Of a DNA stretch of 50,911 nucleotides, positions 36,606 through 45,851 are shown piece after piece. Within the stretch, counting starts at the first letter, position 1; every line of letters starts with the position of its first letter. The notes beneath the pieces were generated by a model. The model was not told the origin of the DNA. It worked only from the letters and a program-made list of their open reading frames with translations, and searched no databases. This DNA is from Rhodothermales bacterium (GTDB lineage: Bacteria > Bacteroidota > Rhodothermia > Rhodothermales > Bin80). The position numbers and the translations under genes are program-made. Location of the stretch: contig JAJECV010000066.1 in NCBI GenBank assembly GCA_022821875.1, forward strand, positions 1 through 50,911, in the 5' to 3' direction.

Positions 36606-36830
36606 CCTGAACTGTGAATAAGTTGTGAGTATCTCCATCGCCGCTGCCCAGAATTCAACGCCTTTGGCTGAATTTTCCCCCTTGAGATGCAATTTCAGGG
36701 ATATTTGGCCTCTTTTGGGGCCATTTACCCCCCTAAAGTGCCCCTTGAAGCCGGCCAGCGCCCACAATTCAAGAATTGTTCAATTTTTGCATTCTGGTAA
36801 TTTTTGTGGATAAGTTGTGGATAACTTGCG
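36606..36830. other. oriC: Putative replication origin (oriC) with DnaA boxes
   Basis: A DnaA box TGTGAATAA (inverse of TTATTCACA) lies at 36613-36621. Two tandem boxes TGTGGATAA lie at 36805-36813 and 36816-36824, spaced 11 bp start to start. A degenerate box, TGTGAGTAT, stands at 36624-36632, also 11 bp from its neighbour. The region is directly upstream of dnaA. Genes to the left run mainly on the minus strand and genes to the right on the plus strand, as expected for forks leaving this point. Confidence 0.75.
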
Positions 36831-36942
36831 GATCCTTCTATCTGAAGTGCCTGTTCATTTCGTATCTTTGGTCACACAAAGCAATTCTTTACCCCTTGTT
36901 AGATTACAGTCCATTCAACCCGTTTCAACGAGCCTGTCCTTA

Positions 36943-38349
36943 ATGCCACACACCGCAGAATCTGCCTGGAGTGCCTGCCTCGACGTAATCCAAGATAATG
37001 TGACCCCTCAGTGCTTCCTGACCTGGTTCAGTAAACTGAAGCCGATTGCTTTGGCTGGGGAAGAGGGAGCCGCAAAACTGACCATTCAAGTGCCTAGTCC
37101 ATTTCATTATGAATATCTGGAGGGACAGTATAATCTACTCATCCGCTCGACGGTGTCGCGGGTGCTGGGCAAACAAAGCCAGTTCTGCTATGAGGTGGTG
37201 GTTGTGCAGGATATGGAGCCGGATCGTGAACACCGAACCTATCGGGTCCCCGCTTCTACGGATCGCCCTGCCGAGATCGTGAGTTCTTCCCCTGCCGAAG
37301 ATGTCCGTGCCCCCAGAGTCAAGAGCAATCTGACCGAGAGCTATACCTTTGAGAAGTTCATCGTTGGGGATTGCAATCACCTGGCCTACAGTGCCTCGCA
37401 GGCGATTGCCAAATCTCCAGGAGGTACCGCCTACAACCCCTTTCTGATCTACGGCGGTGTCGGATTAGGCAAAACACATCTTATGCAGGCCATCGGGAAT
37501 CAGGTCCGCCAATTCAAACCGGACAAGGAGGTCCTCTATATCTCCAGCGAACGGTTCACCAATGATTTTGTACGGGCTATTCAGGAAAAACAGGTCCAGC
37601 AATTCTCGCGAAGCTACCGGAAAATTGATGTCCTTATCATTGATGATGTTCAATTTTTCGGCGGGAAAGAAAAAACACAGGAAGAATTTTTCTGCATCTT
37701 CAACGAATTGCAGCAGAGAGGAAATCAAATCATCCTCAGTGCAGACCGTCCGCCAAAAGAGATCAGCGGAATCGAGGAACGATTGCTCTCACGCTTTTGC
37801 TGGGGACTCCAGGCCGACCTCCAGCCGCCGGACCTTGAGACCCGAACCGCAATCCTGCTCCGTAAAGCCGCGGAAATCGGACTGGAGCTGCCAATTGATG
37901 TGATCAACTATATTGCCCGGAATATCACCCGAAATATCCGGGAACTGGAAGGGGCCCTCGTCCGGCTTCTGGCACAGGCGACCTACACAAAACAGGAGAT
38001 CAATGAGGACCTGGCAAAACAGGCCCTGAAGGATTTTATTCGCCGCCCCCATACAACGCTCTCCATTGATCGTGTACAAAAACTGGTTTGTGAGTATTTT
38101 GGAATTGATCAGCACCGCCTTCACGAAAAAACAAAGAAGCGGGAGATCGTACAAGTCCGCCAGTTAGCCATGTATCTCTGCCGGGAGTTAGATTATACGC
38201 ATAAAGCAATCGGCCTGCAATTTGGAGGCCGAGACCATTCCACGGTCGTTCATGCAATCAAAAGCGTGAACAATCTCATAGAAACAGATAACAACTACCG
38301 AAACCGCTTCGCTGATATTCGGCGCAAAGTTCACCTGTTATCTGATTGA
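36943..38349 (+). CDS. dnaA: Chromosomal replication initiator DnaA
   Basis: This 468-residue initiator has all four domains. Domain I starts at AWSACLDVIQDNVTPQCF. A short linker is followed by the AAA+ domain with Walker A GGVGLGKTH and Walker B VLIIDDVQFF. Domain IV contains the DnaA-box-binding signature GGRDHSTVVHAIK. The ATG at 36943 is chosen because domain I begins there; a longer open frame starts with GTG inside a DnaA box and is rejected. The gene lies about 120 bp after the box pair and 14 bp before dnaN. Confidence 0.97.
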   Translation: MPHTAESAWSACLDVIQDNVTPQCFLTWFSKLKPIALAGEEGAAKLTIQVPSPFHYEYLEGQYNLLIRSTVSRVLGKQSQFCYEVVVVQDMEPDREHRTYRVPASTDRPAEIVSSSPAEDVRAPRVKSNLTESYTFEKFIVGDCNHLAYSASQAIAKSPGGTAYNPFLIYGGVGLGKTHLMQAIGNQVRQFKPDKEVLYISSERFTNDFVRAIQEKQVQQFSRSYRKIDVLIIDDVQFFGGKEKTQEEFFCIFNELQQRGNQIILSADRPPKEISGIEERLLSRFCWGLQADLQPPDLETRTAILLRKAAEIGLELPIDVINYIARNITRNIRELEGALVRLLAQATYTKQEINEDLAKQALKDFIRRPHTTLSIDRVQKLVCEYFGIDQHRLHEKTKKREIVQVRQLAMYLCRELDYTHKAIGLQFGGRDHSTVVHAIKSVNNLIETDNNYRNRFADIRRKVHLLSD

Positions 38350-38363
38350 CAGATCCTTTTTTC

Positions 38364-39500
38364 ATGAAATTCTCGACTACTAGTACCGCTCTCTACACCG
38401 CACTGGACACCGTCAGTGGTGCCCTGCCCAGCAAATCCGACAAGGAAATCCTGGAATGTATCCTCCTGCAGCGCAAGGGGGAACTTCTGGAAGTTCGGGC
38501 TTCCGACCTGGAAGTGTCCATCCGGCATCGCTTTCCTGTCTCGTTCTCCAGTGAACCGAATGAGGACCTTGATCTGGTTGCGGTTCCCGCAAAACAGTTC
38601 CTTGAATCCTGCCGGACCCTCCCCGAAATCCCTATCACCTTTGAGGTGAAAGAAAGCTACAAGGTCATCCTCTCGCATGACCGCGGACAATATGACTGGA
38701 TGGGCTTCGAAGGCTACTCATTCCCGGACTTCCCGTCCATTACGGAAGCCCAGTCCGTAGAGTTTGACCGGGGACAGCTGAAAGCCGGATTTAACCTCGT
38801 TAACTTTGCGGTCAGCAAGGATATGTCCCGACCCGGCATGATGGGAATCCTCTTCGAAGTCCTTGAGGGATCCGCCCGGATTGTCGGAACGGACGGACAC
38901 CGGCTTGCACGGTGCATCTTTCAGGACTACGAAGGGAAACTAGATGTCAGTGCGCTAGCCCCTTTCAAAGCATTCCAGCAGGTGGCACGTGTGGAAGGAG
39001 CGAGTAAGTGCAAGATTGAAATCAGCGAGAACTACCTCTCCTTCAAATTTGGCCACACGCAGATCAGCAGTACACTGATCAACGCCTCTTTTCCCAACTA
39101 TGAACGCGCAATCCCGACCGAAAACGACAAGATTGTGCTCCTGAACCGGGACGATCTGCTGGACAGCGTACGCCGCGTAAACTTTTTTGCCTCGGAGAAC
39201 TCGCATCAGATCCTGCTTGACTGCAAAGATGACGAGATTGAGATCAGTGCATGGGATGTCGAACGTTCCAGTAAAGGCGCAGAAACGATCTCGTGCGAAT
39301 ACCGCGGTGACGCAACACAGGTCGGATTCAATGCACAGTACCTTCTGGATCTGCTCAGAAATCTGCCCCCAGGTGAGGTATCCCTGTCGATGGGCACCCC
39401 CAACCGCGCGGCCCTTATGCGGCCGATCCCACAGAACGAACTCCGGGACCTCACACTCCTGATTATGCCGGTGATGCTCAACACCGGAGACGACTATTAA
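38364..39500 (+). CDS. dnaN: DNA polymerase III beta subunit (sliding clamp)
   Basis: This 378-residue protein has the threefold clamp domain repeat. It opens [20 protein letters not shown]; the second domain includes GMMGILFEV and GTDGHRLAR. The C-terminal end [10 protein letters not shown] corresponds to the usual clamp tail ending. The ATG at 38364 is preferred to a TTG at 38346 that overlaps the dnaA stop. It forms the canonical dnaA-dnaN pair. Confidence 0.96.
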   Translation: MKFSTTSTALYTALDTVSGALPSKSDKEILECILLQRKGELLEVRASDLEVSIRHRFPVSFSSEPNEDLDLVAVPAKQFLESCRTLPEIPITFEVKESYKVILSHDRGQYDWMGFEGYSFPDFPSITEAQSVEFDRGQLKAGFNLVNFAVSKDMSRPGMMGILFEVLEGSARIVGTDGHRLARCIFQDYEGKLDVSALAPFKAFQQVARVEGASKCKIEISENYLSFKFGHTQISSTLINASFPNYERAIPTENDKIVLLNRDDLLDSVRRVNFFASENSHQILLDCKDDEIEISAWDVERSSKGAETISCEYRGDATQVGFNAQYLLDLLRNLPPGEVSLSMGTPNRAALMRPIPQNELRDLTLLIMPVMLNTGDDY

Positions 39501-39580
39501 GGAACCCTGTGAACCTTGTGTCTGAGCTGTGCGTACTAGTGTGCTACGCTATAAATACGCATCGCCAATTGTGCAAAGCA

Positions 39581-40030
39581 ATGGAAACTCAGACTTATAA
39601 AACCCGGAGTGCTAAACCCAGTGAGGTTCAGCGCAAATGGTATGTTATTGATGCACAGCAGGCCGTGGTCGGCCGGTTAGCATCACGGGTCGCGACCATT
39701 CTGCGCGGCAAACATAAACCATCTTTTACGCCCCATGTGGATACAGGGGATTACGTGATCATCGTGAATGCCGACAAGGTCCGTTTCACTGGAAACAAGG
39801 AAGACGCAAAACTCTACTACAGTTACAGCGGCTATCCCGGCGGGCTGAAATCGCGGACTGTGCGCGTTATGCGTCAGCGAAAGCCGGAGCATCTAGTCCG
39901 CCATGCCGTGAAGGGGATGCTGCCCAAAGGCCCGCTTGGCCGCCAAATGCTGACCAAACTCAAGGTCTATGCCAGTGCAGAGCATCCACACAGTGCACAG
40001 CAGCCGGAAGAGCTTCCGATTCACCCTTAG
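39581..40030 (+). CDS. rplM: 50S ribosomal protein L13
   Basis: This 149-residue protein has the L13 core [16 protein letters not shown], the [18 protein letters not shown] segment and [11 protein letters not shown]. The start at 39581 was chosen because the open frame from 39509 adds 24 residues without similarity. It begins the rplM-rpsI-rpsB-tsf-pyrH-frr run. The 80 bp upstream, after dnaN, should hold its promoter; a TATAAAT stretch lies near 39550. Confidence 0.95.
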   Translation: METQTYKTRSAKPSEVQRKWYVIDAQQAVVGRLASRVATILRGKHKPSFTPHVDTGDYVIIVNADKVRFTGNKEDAKLYYSYSGYPGGLKSRTVRVMRQRKPEHLVRHAVKGMLPKGPLGRQMLTKLKVYASAEHPHSAQQPEELPIHP

Positions 40031-40056
40031 AACCTGATTAACAAACTTGCCCGCTC

Positions 40057-40452
40057 ATGGCAAAAATCACTGAATTTATCGCAATTGGACGCCGAAAAAC
40101 GTCAACGGCCCGGGTTTATTTACGCCCCGGTTCCGGTCAGATACGGATCAACCGGCGTCCGATTGATGAGTACTTTAAACTGGAGACCCGGCGCAGAGCC
40201 CTGCTCTCCCCCTTTGAAGTCACCGACACGACCGGAATGTATGACCTGGTGGTCAATGTGAAGGGAGGCGGACTCACTGGCCAATCCGAAGCTATCCGGC
40301 TTGGCACCTCACGTGCACTTGTGAAAGCGGATGAAGAGCGGCGCAAGCCCCTGCGGGATGCTGGTTTCCTGACGCGGGATCCCCGAATGGTGGAACGGAA
40401 AAAATACGGCCGCCCCAAAGCACGCAAGCGGTTCCAGTTCTCCAAACGATAA
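40057..40452 (+). CDS. rpsI: 30S ribosomal protein S9
   Basis: This 131-residue protein has the S9 opening [13 protein letters not shown], the [14 protein letters not shown] centre and the basic tail ending [11 protein letters not shown], which reaches the P-site tRNA. It lies 26 bp after rplM, the usual pairing. Confidence 0.97.
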   Translation: MAKITEFIAIGRRKTSTARVYLRPGSGQIRINRRPIDEYFKLETRRRALLSPFEVTDTTGMYDLVVNVKGGGLTGQSEAIRLGTSRALVKADEERRKPLRDAGFLTRDPRMVERKKYGRPKARKRFQFSKR

Positions 40453-40492
40453 CTCTGTCATTCCTGTAAACTTCATTTCGCACAGAACTGGA

Positions 40493-40526
40493 TGCATGGC
40501 CGGGTGCCTTTCCGGTTGGCCATGCA
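40493..40526 (+). promoter_or_regulatory. Hairpin in the rpsI-rpsB intergenic leader
   Basis: TGCATGGCC (40493-40501) pairs perfectly with GGCCATGCA (40518-40526) over 9 bp with a 16-nt loop. It lies in the 112-bp gap before rpsB and is not followed by a T-tract, so it is probably not a terminator. S2 represses rpsB-tsf in several bacteria by binding the leader, so an S2-responsive structure is a reasonable guess. Confidence 0.5.
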
Positions 40527-40564
40527 GGTGATCGTTCTGGCGGCTTAACCCAGTTTAACTTATC

Positions 40565-41344
40565 ATGAATACCCCCCTTTCTACACCGGATGTGGCCCAA
40601 TACCGGGTTTCGGTCGAAGACCTGTTAAAGGCCGGCACGCATTTTGGCCATCTGACCAGTCGCTGGAATCCCAAGATGCGCAGTTACATCTTTATGCAGC
40701 GCAACGGGATCCATATTATTGATCTCCTGCAGACCCAAAAAATGCTTGAACAGGCGGCAAACGCTGCCGCCCGCTTTGCCCGGCAGGGAAAATCAATCCT
40801 GTTTGTCGGAACCAAAAAGCAGGCACGCCAAACAGTCAAAGAAGCGGCGGAGTCCTGCGAATCTCCTTACGTTGTGGAGCGGTGGCTTGGAGGGACGCTC
40901 ACGAATTTTCAGACGATCCGGAACAGTATCCGCCGCATGGAAGGACTGGCAAAGATGGGCAAGGACGGAACCCTGGATCAACTCAAAAAGAAAGAACGGC
41001 TCATGAAGTCCCGTGAGTTGGACAAACTCCAGCGAAATCTCGGCGGTATTGCTGCCATGCCCCGTACGCCGGGATGCCTGTTTGTTGTGGATATTCGCCG
41101 GGAGCGGATTGCCGTCAATGAAGCGCGGAAACTTGGCATTCCCATCATTGCCATGGTGGATTCAAACTGTGACCCTGATCTGGTGAATTACGTCATTCCG
41201 TGCAATGACGATGCCTTCAAGTCGATCCATATGATTACACAGACGATTGCCCAGGCGGTCAATGAAGGCCGAAAAGCAGCACAGATTGAAGCAGCGAACA
41301 AAAAAGCAGAAAACGAAAAGCGCAACGAACAGAAAACGCGTTAA
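40565..41344 (+). CDS. rpsB: 30S ribosomal protein S2
   Basis: This 259-residue protein has the S2 signature LLKAGTHFGHLTSRWNPKM near the N-terminus. The segments IHIIDLLQT and FVVDIRRER follow, and the C-terminus is charged and Lys/Glu-rich. It is followed by tsf after 113 bp that contain a terminator-like hairpin. Confidence 0.97.
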   Translation: MNTPLSTPDVAQYRVSVEDLLKAGTHFGHLTSRWNPKMRSYIFMQRNGIHIIDLLQTQKMLEQAANAAARFARQGKSILFVGTKKQARQTVKEAAESCESPYVVERWLGGTLTNFQTIRNSIRRMEGLAKMGKDGTLDQLKKKERLMKSRELDKLQRNLGGIAAMPRTPGCLFVVDIRRERIAVNEARKLGIPIIAMVDSNCDPDLVNYVIPCNDDAFKSIHMITQTIAQAVNEGRKAAQIEAANKKAENEKRNEQKTR

Positions 41345-41378
41345 ACTTCAACACCGCGCTCACTGGCAGACGGTATGG

Positions 41379-41401
41379 AGACGGACCTTCCCGTCTTTTT
41401 T
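41379..41401 (+). terminator. Intrinsic terminator or attenuator between rpsB and tsf
   Basis: AGACGG (41379-41384), a 6-nt loop and CCGTCT (41391-41396) form a stem that runs into a T-tract ending at 41401. It could end part of the rpsB transcripts and so set the ratio of S2 to EF-Ts. Confidence 0.6.
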
Positions 41402-41457
41402 GAATCTCTGGCCGCCTGTGCCTGAACGGATCCCGTTCTGTAAACAACCTTATTCTG

Positions 41458-42297
41458 ATGACAAAAGTATCTATTTCAGCAAAAGATGTAAAGAAACTCC
41501 GCGACCAGACCGGTGCGGGAATGATGGACTGCAAACGTGCCCTTAGCGACTCGAATGGAGATCTGGAGGCTGCGATTGACCTTTTGCGCAAAAAAGGTCA
41601 GCGTGTGGCGGCAAAGCGGGCCGACCGCGAAGCACTGCAGGGGCTCGTGGTGACACGCATTCATCACTCCCGGCGCATCGGCATCATTGCGGAGGTGAAC
41701 TGCGAAACCGATTTTGTAGCCCGGAACGAAGAATTTGCGGACTTCACAGATTCGATCGCCGACCTCATCCTGGCACTGCTGCCCCCAGATCTGGAGACAC
41801 TCATGGGCTTATCCATGGAAAGCGGCCGTACCGTTGAAGAGACGCAGACCGACCTCACCGGCAAGATCGGTGAAAAACTGGGGGTCCGCAGATTTTCGGT
41901 CCTCTCCTCGGAAGAGGGACAGGTGATTGACTATATCCATCCTGGATCCCGTCTGGGGGTTCTGGTTTCGCTCAAGGGAGATGGAAATCTGACCGAAATC
42001 GGACGGGATGTTGCGATGCAGGTCGCTGCCCTGAACCCGTTGGCGGCACATCGCGCGGATGTGCCACAGGAGACACAGGACAAGGAATACGAAATCGGCC
42101 GGGAGGCGGCCCGACTTGAAGGAAAACCCGAGCAGATTCTAGACCGGATCGCCAAAGGGAAACTGGAGCGATTCTTCAAGGACAATGTTCTGGTCGAGCA
42201 GCCCTTTGTTAAGGATGCCTCACTGCGGGTACGGGATGTACTCCGCAAAGCCGGTGCAGAAGTGGACGGATTTGTCCGGTGTGCGCTCGGTGAATAA
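41458..42297 (+). CDS. tsf: Translation elongation factor Ts
   Basis: This 279-residue protein is the nucleotide exchange factor for EF-Tu. The N-terminal UBA-like part reads KKLRDQTGAGMMDCKRAL and contains the conserved TGAGMMDCK. The core has EVNCETDFVARN, the EF-Tu contact loop. The C-terminal part ends with a VRDVLRKAGAEV helix. It follows rpsB and precedes pyrH by 21 bp. Confidence 0.97.
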   Translation: MTKVSISAKDVKKLRDQTGAGMMDCKRALSDSNGDLEAAIDLLRKKGQRVAAKRADREALQGLVVTRIHHSRRIGIIAEVNCETDFVARNEEFADFTDSIADLILALLPPDLETLMGLSMESGRTVEETQTDLTGKIGEKLGVRRFSVLSSEEGQVIDYIHPGSRLGVLVSLKGDGNLTEIGRDVAMQVAALNPLAAHRADVPQETQDKEYEIGREAARLEGKPEQILDRIAKGKLERFFKDNVLVEQPFVKDASLRVRDVLRKAGAEVDGFVRCALGE

Positions 42298-42318
42298 GTT
42301 GGCCTTCCGGCACTTACC

Positions 42319-43053
42319 ATGCAAGACTCTCAGCCGAAACAGCCCATCTACAAACGGGTTCTGGTCAAGCTCAGCGGCGAGGCACTGCTAGGGGAGCAGG
42401 CGTTTGGTATTGATTCCAAGGTGCTTTCTGCCTGGGCAGAAGACCTGCAGAAGGTCGTCCAAAACGGAATTGAACTGGCGATTGTCATTGGCGGCGGCAA
42501 TATATCCCGGGGGGTTATGACCACAGCCCGGGGTATGACCCGTGCCCATGGAGACTACATGGGGATGCTGGCAACGATGATTAATGCCATGGCGCTGCAG
42601 GATGCGCTGGAGCAGCTGCACCTTGAAACCCGCCTGCTCTCAAGCATCAAGATGGAAGAGATTGCCGAACCCTTTATTCGCCGGCGGGCAATCCGCCATC
42701 TTGAAAAAGGCCGTATTGTTATTTTTGGCGGGGGAACCGGGAACCCTTATTTTACGACGGACACCGCAGCTGCACTGCGTGCACTGGAGATTGATGCGGA
42801 TGTGGTAGTCAAGGCAACACGTGTAGATGGAATCTACTCGGCCGATCCTGAGTTGCATGAGAAAGCCGAGCACTTCGCACAGATTGCCGGACATGAAGTA
42901 ATCCGCCAGGGGCTGAAAGTTATGGATAAAACTGCGTTCACCTTACTTGAGGAATCCAAGATGCCGATTGTCGTATGTAACGTGAATGAGCCGGGAAACC
43001 TGCAAAGAATTGTCTTTGGTGAGAAGGTGGGATCTTATGTACATTGGGATTAG
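42319..43053 (+). CDS. pyrH: Uridylate kinase
   Basis: This 244-residue amino acid kinase-fold enzyme phosphorylates UMP to UDP. Visible marks are YKRVLVKLSGEALLG, the IVIGGGNISRG loop, a GTGNPYFTTDTAAALRA segment and KATRVDGIYSADP. It stands between tsf and frr, as in most Bacteroidota. Confidence 0.97.
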   Translation: MQDSQPKQPIYKRVLVKLSGEALLGEQAFGIDSKVLSAWAEDLQKVVQNGIELAIVIGGGNISRGVMTTARGMTRAHGDYMGMLATMINAMALQDALEQLHLETRLLSSIKMEEIAEPFIRRRAIRHLEKGRIVIFGGGTGNPYFTTDTAAALRALEIDADVVVKATRVDGIYSADPELHEKAEHFAQIAGHEVIRQGLKVMDKTAFTLLEESKMPIVVCNVNEPGNLQRIVFGEKVGSYVHWD

Positions 43054-43065
43054 TTTTTTAGAGTC

Positions 43066-43635
43066 ATGTTAGACGAACTTCTGGAGATCCTTCTTTTGGA
43101 AAACAACGAAAAGATGGAGTGCTCCCTGAACCATCTGAACAAAGAATTACTTGCGATTCGGGCAGGGCGGGCCACGCCGGCCATGCTGCAGAATGTTCGT
43201 GTTGAATTCTACGGCAGTATTTCTCCGCTTAATCAAATTTCAACGGTCAGCGCCCCCCAGCCGGACCTCCTGGTGGTGACTCCCTGGGACAAGTCCGCAA
43301 TTGATGCTATTGAGAAAGCGGTGCAGTCTGCAAACCTTGGATTAAATCCGTCTAATGACGGCACACTGATCCGGGTACCGATTCCGCCATTGACCGAGGA
43401 GCGGCGTATTGCCCTGTGTAAGCGGGTCCGGCAGATCGGGGAGCAGGCGAAAATTTCCATCCGCAACATCCGTCGCAGCACAAAAGACGAATTAAAATCC
43501 ACGCAGGAAGCCGAGAACCTCTCGGAAGATATGCGATACTTCGCCGAAGAGAAATTGCAGAAAGAGACGGATCGGTTTGTCACTGCGATTGACAAACTCC
43601 TTGACGAGAAGGAAAAAGACATCATGGAAGTCTAG
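43066..43635 (+). CDS. frr: Ribosome recycling factor
   Basis: This 189-residue helical hairpin protein splits post-termination ribosomes together with EF-G. The segment LLAIRAGRATPAML, the PWDKSAIDAIEKAV centre and IRVPIPPLTEERR are typical. It starts 12 bp after pyrH. The last base of its TAG stop is also the first base of the tRNA-Ser gene. Confidence 0.97.
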   Translation: MLDELLEILLLENNEKMECSLNHLNKELLAIRAGRATPAMLQNVRVEFYGSISPLNQISTVSAPQPDLLVVTPWDKSAIDAIEKAVQSANLGLNPSNDGTLIRVPIPPLTEERRIALCKRVRQIGEQAKISIRNIRRSTKDELKSTQEAENLSEDMRYFAEEKLQKETDRFVTAIDKLLDEKEKDIMEV

Positions 43636-43722
43636 GAGAGGTGCCGGAGCGGTCTAACGGGCTCGCCTGGAAAGCGAGTGTACCCTAACCGGGTACCGAG
43701 GGTTCGAATCCCTCCCTCTCCG
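43635..43722 (+). tRNA. tRNA-Ser (anticodon GGA)
   Basis: This 88-nt class II tRNA has acceptor GGAGAGG paired with CCTCTCC and discriminator G. The anticodon stem is CTCGC/GCGAG with loop CTGGAAA (anticodon GGA). A long variable arm around TACCC..GGGTA and T loop TTCGAAT follow. It shares its first base with the frr stop codon. Confidence 0.95.
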
Positions 43723-43847
43723 CGCTTACGGGAACCGGCACGGGATGCCGAAACCCGGTGTTGAACACGATCTGGATCTTTCATTTGCCCTGTAAGATTC
43801 CGGCCGCCTGCAGTTTTTTCTGTATCGTATCTCCATTCTGCTTCTTC

Positions 43848-44408
43848 ATGATGCCTCAACGGAAACTGATTGGACTGACCGCGCCGAGCGGTGCTGGAAA
43901 ATCCAGCGTGGCACAGTATGTTCTGGCCGCATTTCCGTCTATGCGTCTGTCTGTGTCGGTCACGACAAGACCTCCGCGCCCCTATGAGCAGCATGGCCGG
44001 GAGTATTATTTTGTTTCTGTGCCGGAATTTGAGCGACTGATTGCAGAGGATGCTCTCCTTGAATATGAGGAGGTGTATCCGGGCCGTTTCTATGGAACCC
44101 CGCTCTGCATGCTTACCGACTCCGACACCCCGCTCCTGCTGGATATTGATGTGAAGGGAGCCAGCCGGGTTCGTACCACCTACGGCGGATTTTTTATCTT
44201 TATTGCTCCGCCATCCGAGGCGGAGTTGGAAAACCGCCTGCGAAGCCGGGGAACTGAATCTGCCGAAACACTTGCCCTGCGACTGCAAAGAGCAGAACTT
44301 GAACTCTCCTTTTCTGATCAATTTGATGCACTTGTGGTAAACGACTCTCTTGATGATGCTGCAACGAAAACGATTGACCTGATCCGGGCCTACCTTCGCA
44401 ATGCGTGA
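43848..44408 (+). CDS. gmk: Guanylate kinase
   Basis: This 186-residue enzyme phosphorylates GMP to GDP. Walker A is APSGAGKSSV near the N-terminus. The GMP-binding part has SVTTRPPRP and GREYYFVS, then LLLDIDVKGA. The start at 43848 (tandem ATG ATG) is chosen because the open frame from 43758 adds 30 non-matching residues. Its end overlaps coaBC by 8 bp. Confidence 0.95.
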   Translation: MMPQRKLIGLTAPSGAGKSSVAQYVLAAFPSMRLSVSVTTRPPRPYEQHGREYYFVSVPEFERLIAEDALLEYEEVYPGRFYGTPLCMLTDSDTPLLLDIDVKGASRVRTTYGGFFIFIAPPSEAELENRLRSRGTESAETLALRLQRAELELSFSDQFDALVVNDSLDDAATKTIDLIRAYLRNA

Positions 44409-45615
44409 ATCCACCCGAATTACCGAGTTACACGGCAGGCGCCTCCTTCTTGGGGTGACGGGAAGTATTGCGGCCTACAAGGCGGCCGAGTTGATTCGGC
44501 GACTGCGAAAGCTGGGCACCGAAGTGCAGGTTCTGGCCACCGAGGGAGCCGCCCGGTTCATCTCTGCGACAACTCTGGCAACCCTGTCCGGGCGACCCGT
44601 GCTCACCGACCTGTTTGACGGGAGCGAGGAAGATACCTGGACCAAGCACATCACCCTGGGGCACTGGGCGGATCTTTTCGTGATCGCCCCCGCAACCGCC
44701 CAGACACTGGCAAAGCTGGCAAACGGGTTTGCGGACAATATGCTGACCGCGACCGTACTGGCCGCCCGCTGCCCCATTCTCGTATGCCCGGCCATGGATC
44801 ACGATATGTACATGCATCCTGCCGTCCGCCTAAATCTGAAACGGCTCCAGGGATTCGGCTATCATGTCCTGCCCCCCGGTTACGGGGAGCTAGCCAGCGG
44901 ACTCGTCGGGCTTGGGCGCCTCCCGGAGATGGATGATATTCTCGAACGGATGGCCGCTCTTCTGCCGGACGAATTGCGTGGAAAGCACGCACTGGTTACG
45001 GCCGGCCCCACGCGTGAGCCCATTGATCCCGTTCGCGTGCTGACCAACCATTCAACCGGTACGATGGGATTTGCCCTTGCAAAAGATCTAGTCCGGCGCG
45101 GCGCACAGGTGACACTGGTGACCGGCCCGACCCTCCTGAATACCCCTGAGGGCGTGCGGCGCATCGATATTACGACGAGTGCTGAAATGCTTGAGGCCGT
45201 TCTGGCCCATAAAGATGCGGACATCATCTTCATGGCCGCGGCGGTGGCGGATTATACACCGATTGAATCTCATTCTTCAAAAATCAAAAAACAGGAGGAT
45301 CAGCTTACACTCCGCCTGCAGCGCACCTCTGATATCCTTGCGCAACTGGGAAAACTCCGCCGTGATGACCAGACCCTGGTCGGCTTCGCCATGGAGACGG
45401 AAAACGGGCTGGTGAACGCCCGAAAAAAACTCAGGGAGAAAAACCTGGACTGGATTATCCTCAATAATGTAAGCGAAGAGGGTGCAGGCTTCGGCACGGA
45501 AACCAATCGGGTCACGCTTATTGGAAGAGACGGCTCATCCTTTCCGCTGGAGGTGATGCCAAAACAGGAGGTTGCGACGGCCCTCCTGGATCGAATCTTG
45601 ACTGATTGTGCATAA
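44401..45615 (+). CDS. coaBC: Bifunctional phosphopantothenoylcysteine decarboxylase/synthetase CoaBC
   Basis: This 404-residue protein makes 4'-phosphopantetheine for coenzyme A. The N-terminal FMN flavodoxin-like CoaC half begins LLLGVTGSIAAYKAAELIRR and includes the catalytic His in TLGHWAD and PAMDHDMY. The CoaB half begins HALVTAGPTREPIDPVR and ends with the VSEEGAGFGTETNRVTLI segment. The PAMD form (Asp for the common Asn) and a Ser where many homologues have the flap Cys (GELASGLVGLGRL) look like variants I associate with Bacteroidota. It overlaps gmk by 8 bp. Confidence 0.95.
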   Translation: MRESTRITELHGRRLLLGVTGSIAAYKAAELIRRLRKLGTEVQVLATEGAARFISATTLATLSGRPVLTDLFDGSEEDTWTKHITLGHWADLFVIAPATAQTLAKLANGFADNMLTATVLAARCPILVCPAMDHDMYMHPAVRLNLKRLQGFGYHVLPPGYGELASGLVGLGRLPEMDDILERMAALLPDELRGKHALVTAGPTREPIDPVRVLTNHSTGTMGFALAKDLVRRGAQVTLVTGPTLLNTPEGVRRIDITTSAEMLEAVLAHKDADIIFMAAAVADYTPIESHSSKIKKQEDQLTLRLQRTSDILAQLGKLRRDDQTLVGFAMETENGLVNARKKLREKNLDWIILNNVSEEGAGFGTETNRVTLIGRDGSSFPLEVMPKQEVATALLDRILTDCA

Positions 45616-45810
45616 TCTGCGGAAAACTGACGGGGATCCGGGGCAGAATTTTGCGGTAAATTCAGTCATGTACGTGGATAACCGTTTGGGGCATGACTTC
45701 GACGATTTGACGGCCGCCTATTTGTAAAAACCTCCATTTCCAGGTTCCACGGACGGTTTTTCTCTTTTTTGGTGTTCATTACCCTTGTAGCTCTGGCATC
45801 TATTCCGCGT

Positions 45811-45851
45811 CTTTGTTTCCTCACAGGACACTATAGTACCAGAGTGTGTAG
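45811..45851 (+). repeat. Imperfect 41-bp direct repeat, left copy
   Basis: The copy begins CTTTGTTTCCTCAC, identical over 14 bp to 47857-47870, and shares AGTACCAGA further on. By hand count 32 of 41 positions match the right copy (47857-47897). Its last bases overlap the IS21 end. The pair brackets the module B genes. Confidence 0.6.

Noticed and set aside
36817..36942. N-terminal extension of DnaA from GTG 36817
   Set aside because: The GTG lies inside a DnaA box and the extension lacks similarity to DnaA domain I, which begins at 36943.
43632..44414. 260-residue minus-strand open frame across tRNA-Ser and gmk
   Set aside because: It reads through a tRNA gene and mirrors gmk, so it is a shadow frame.
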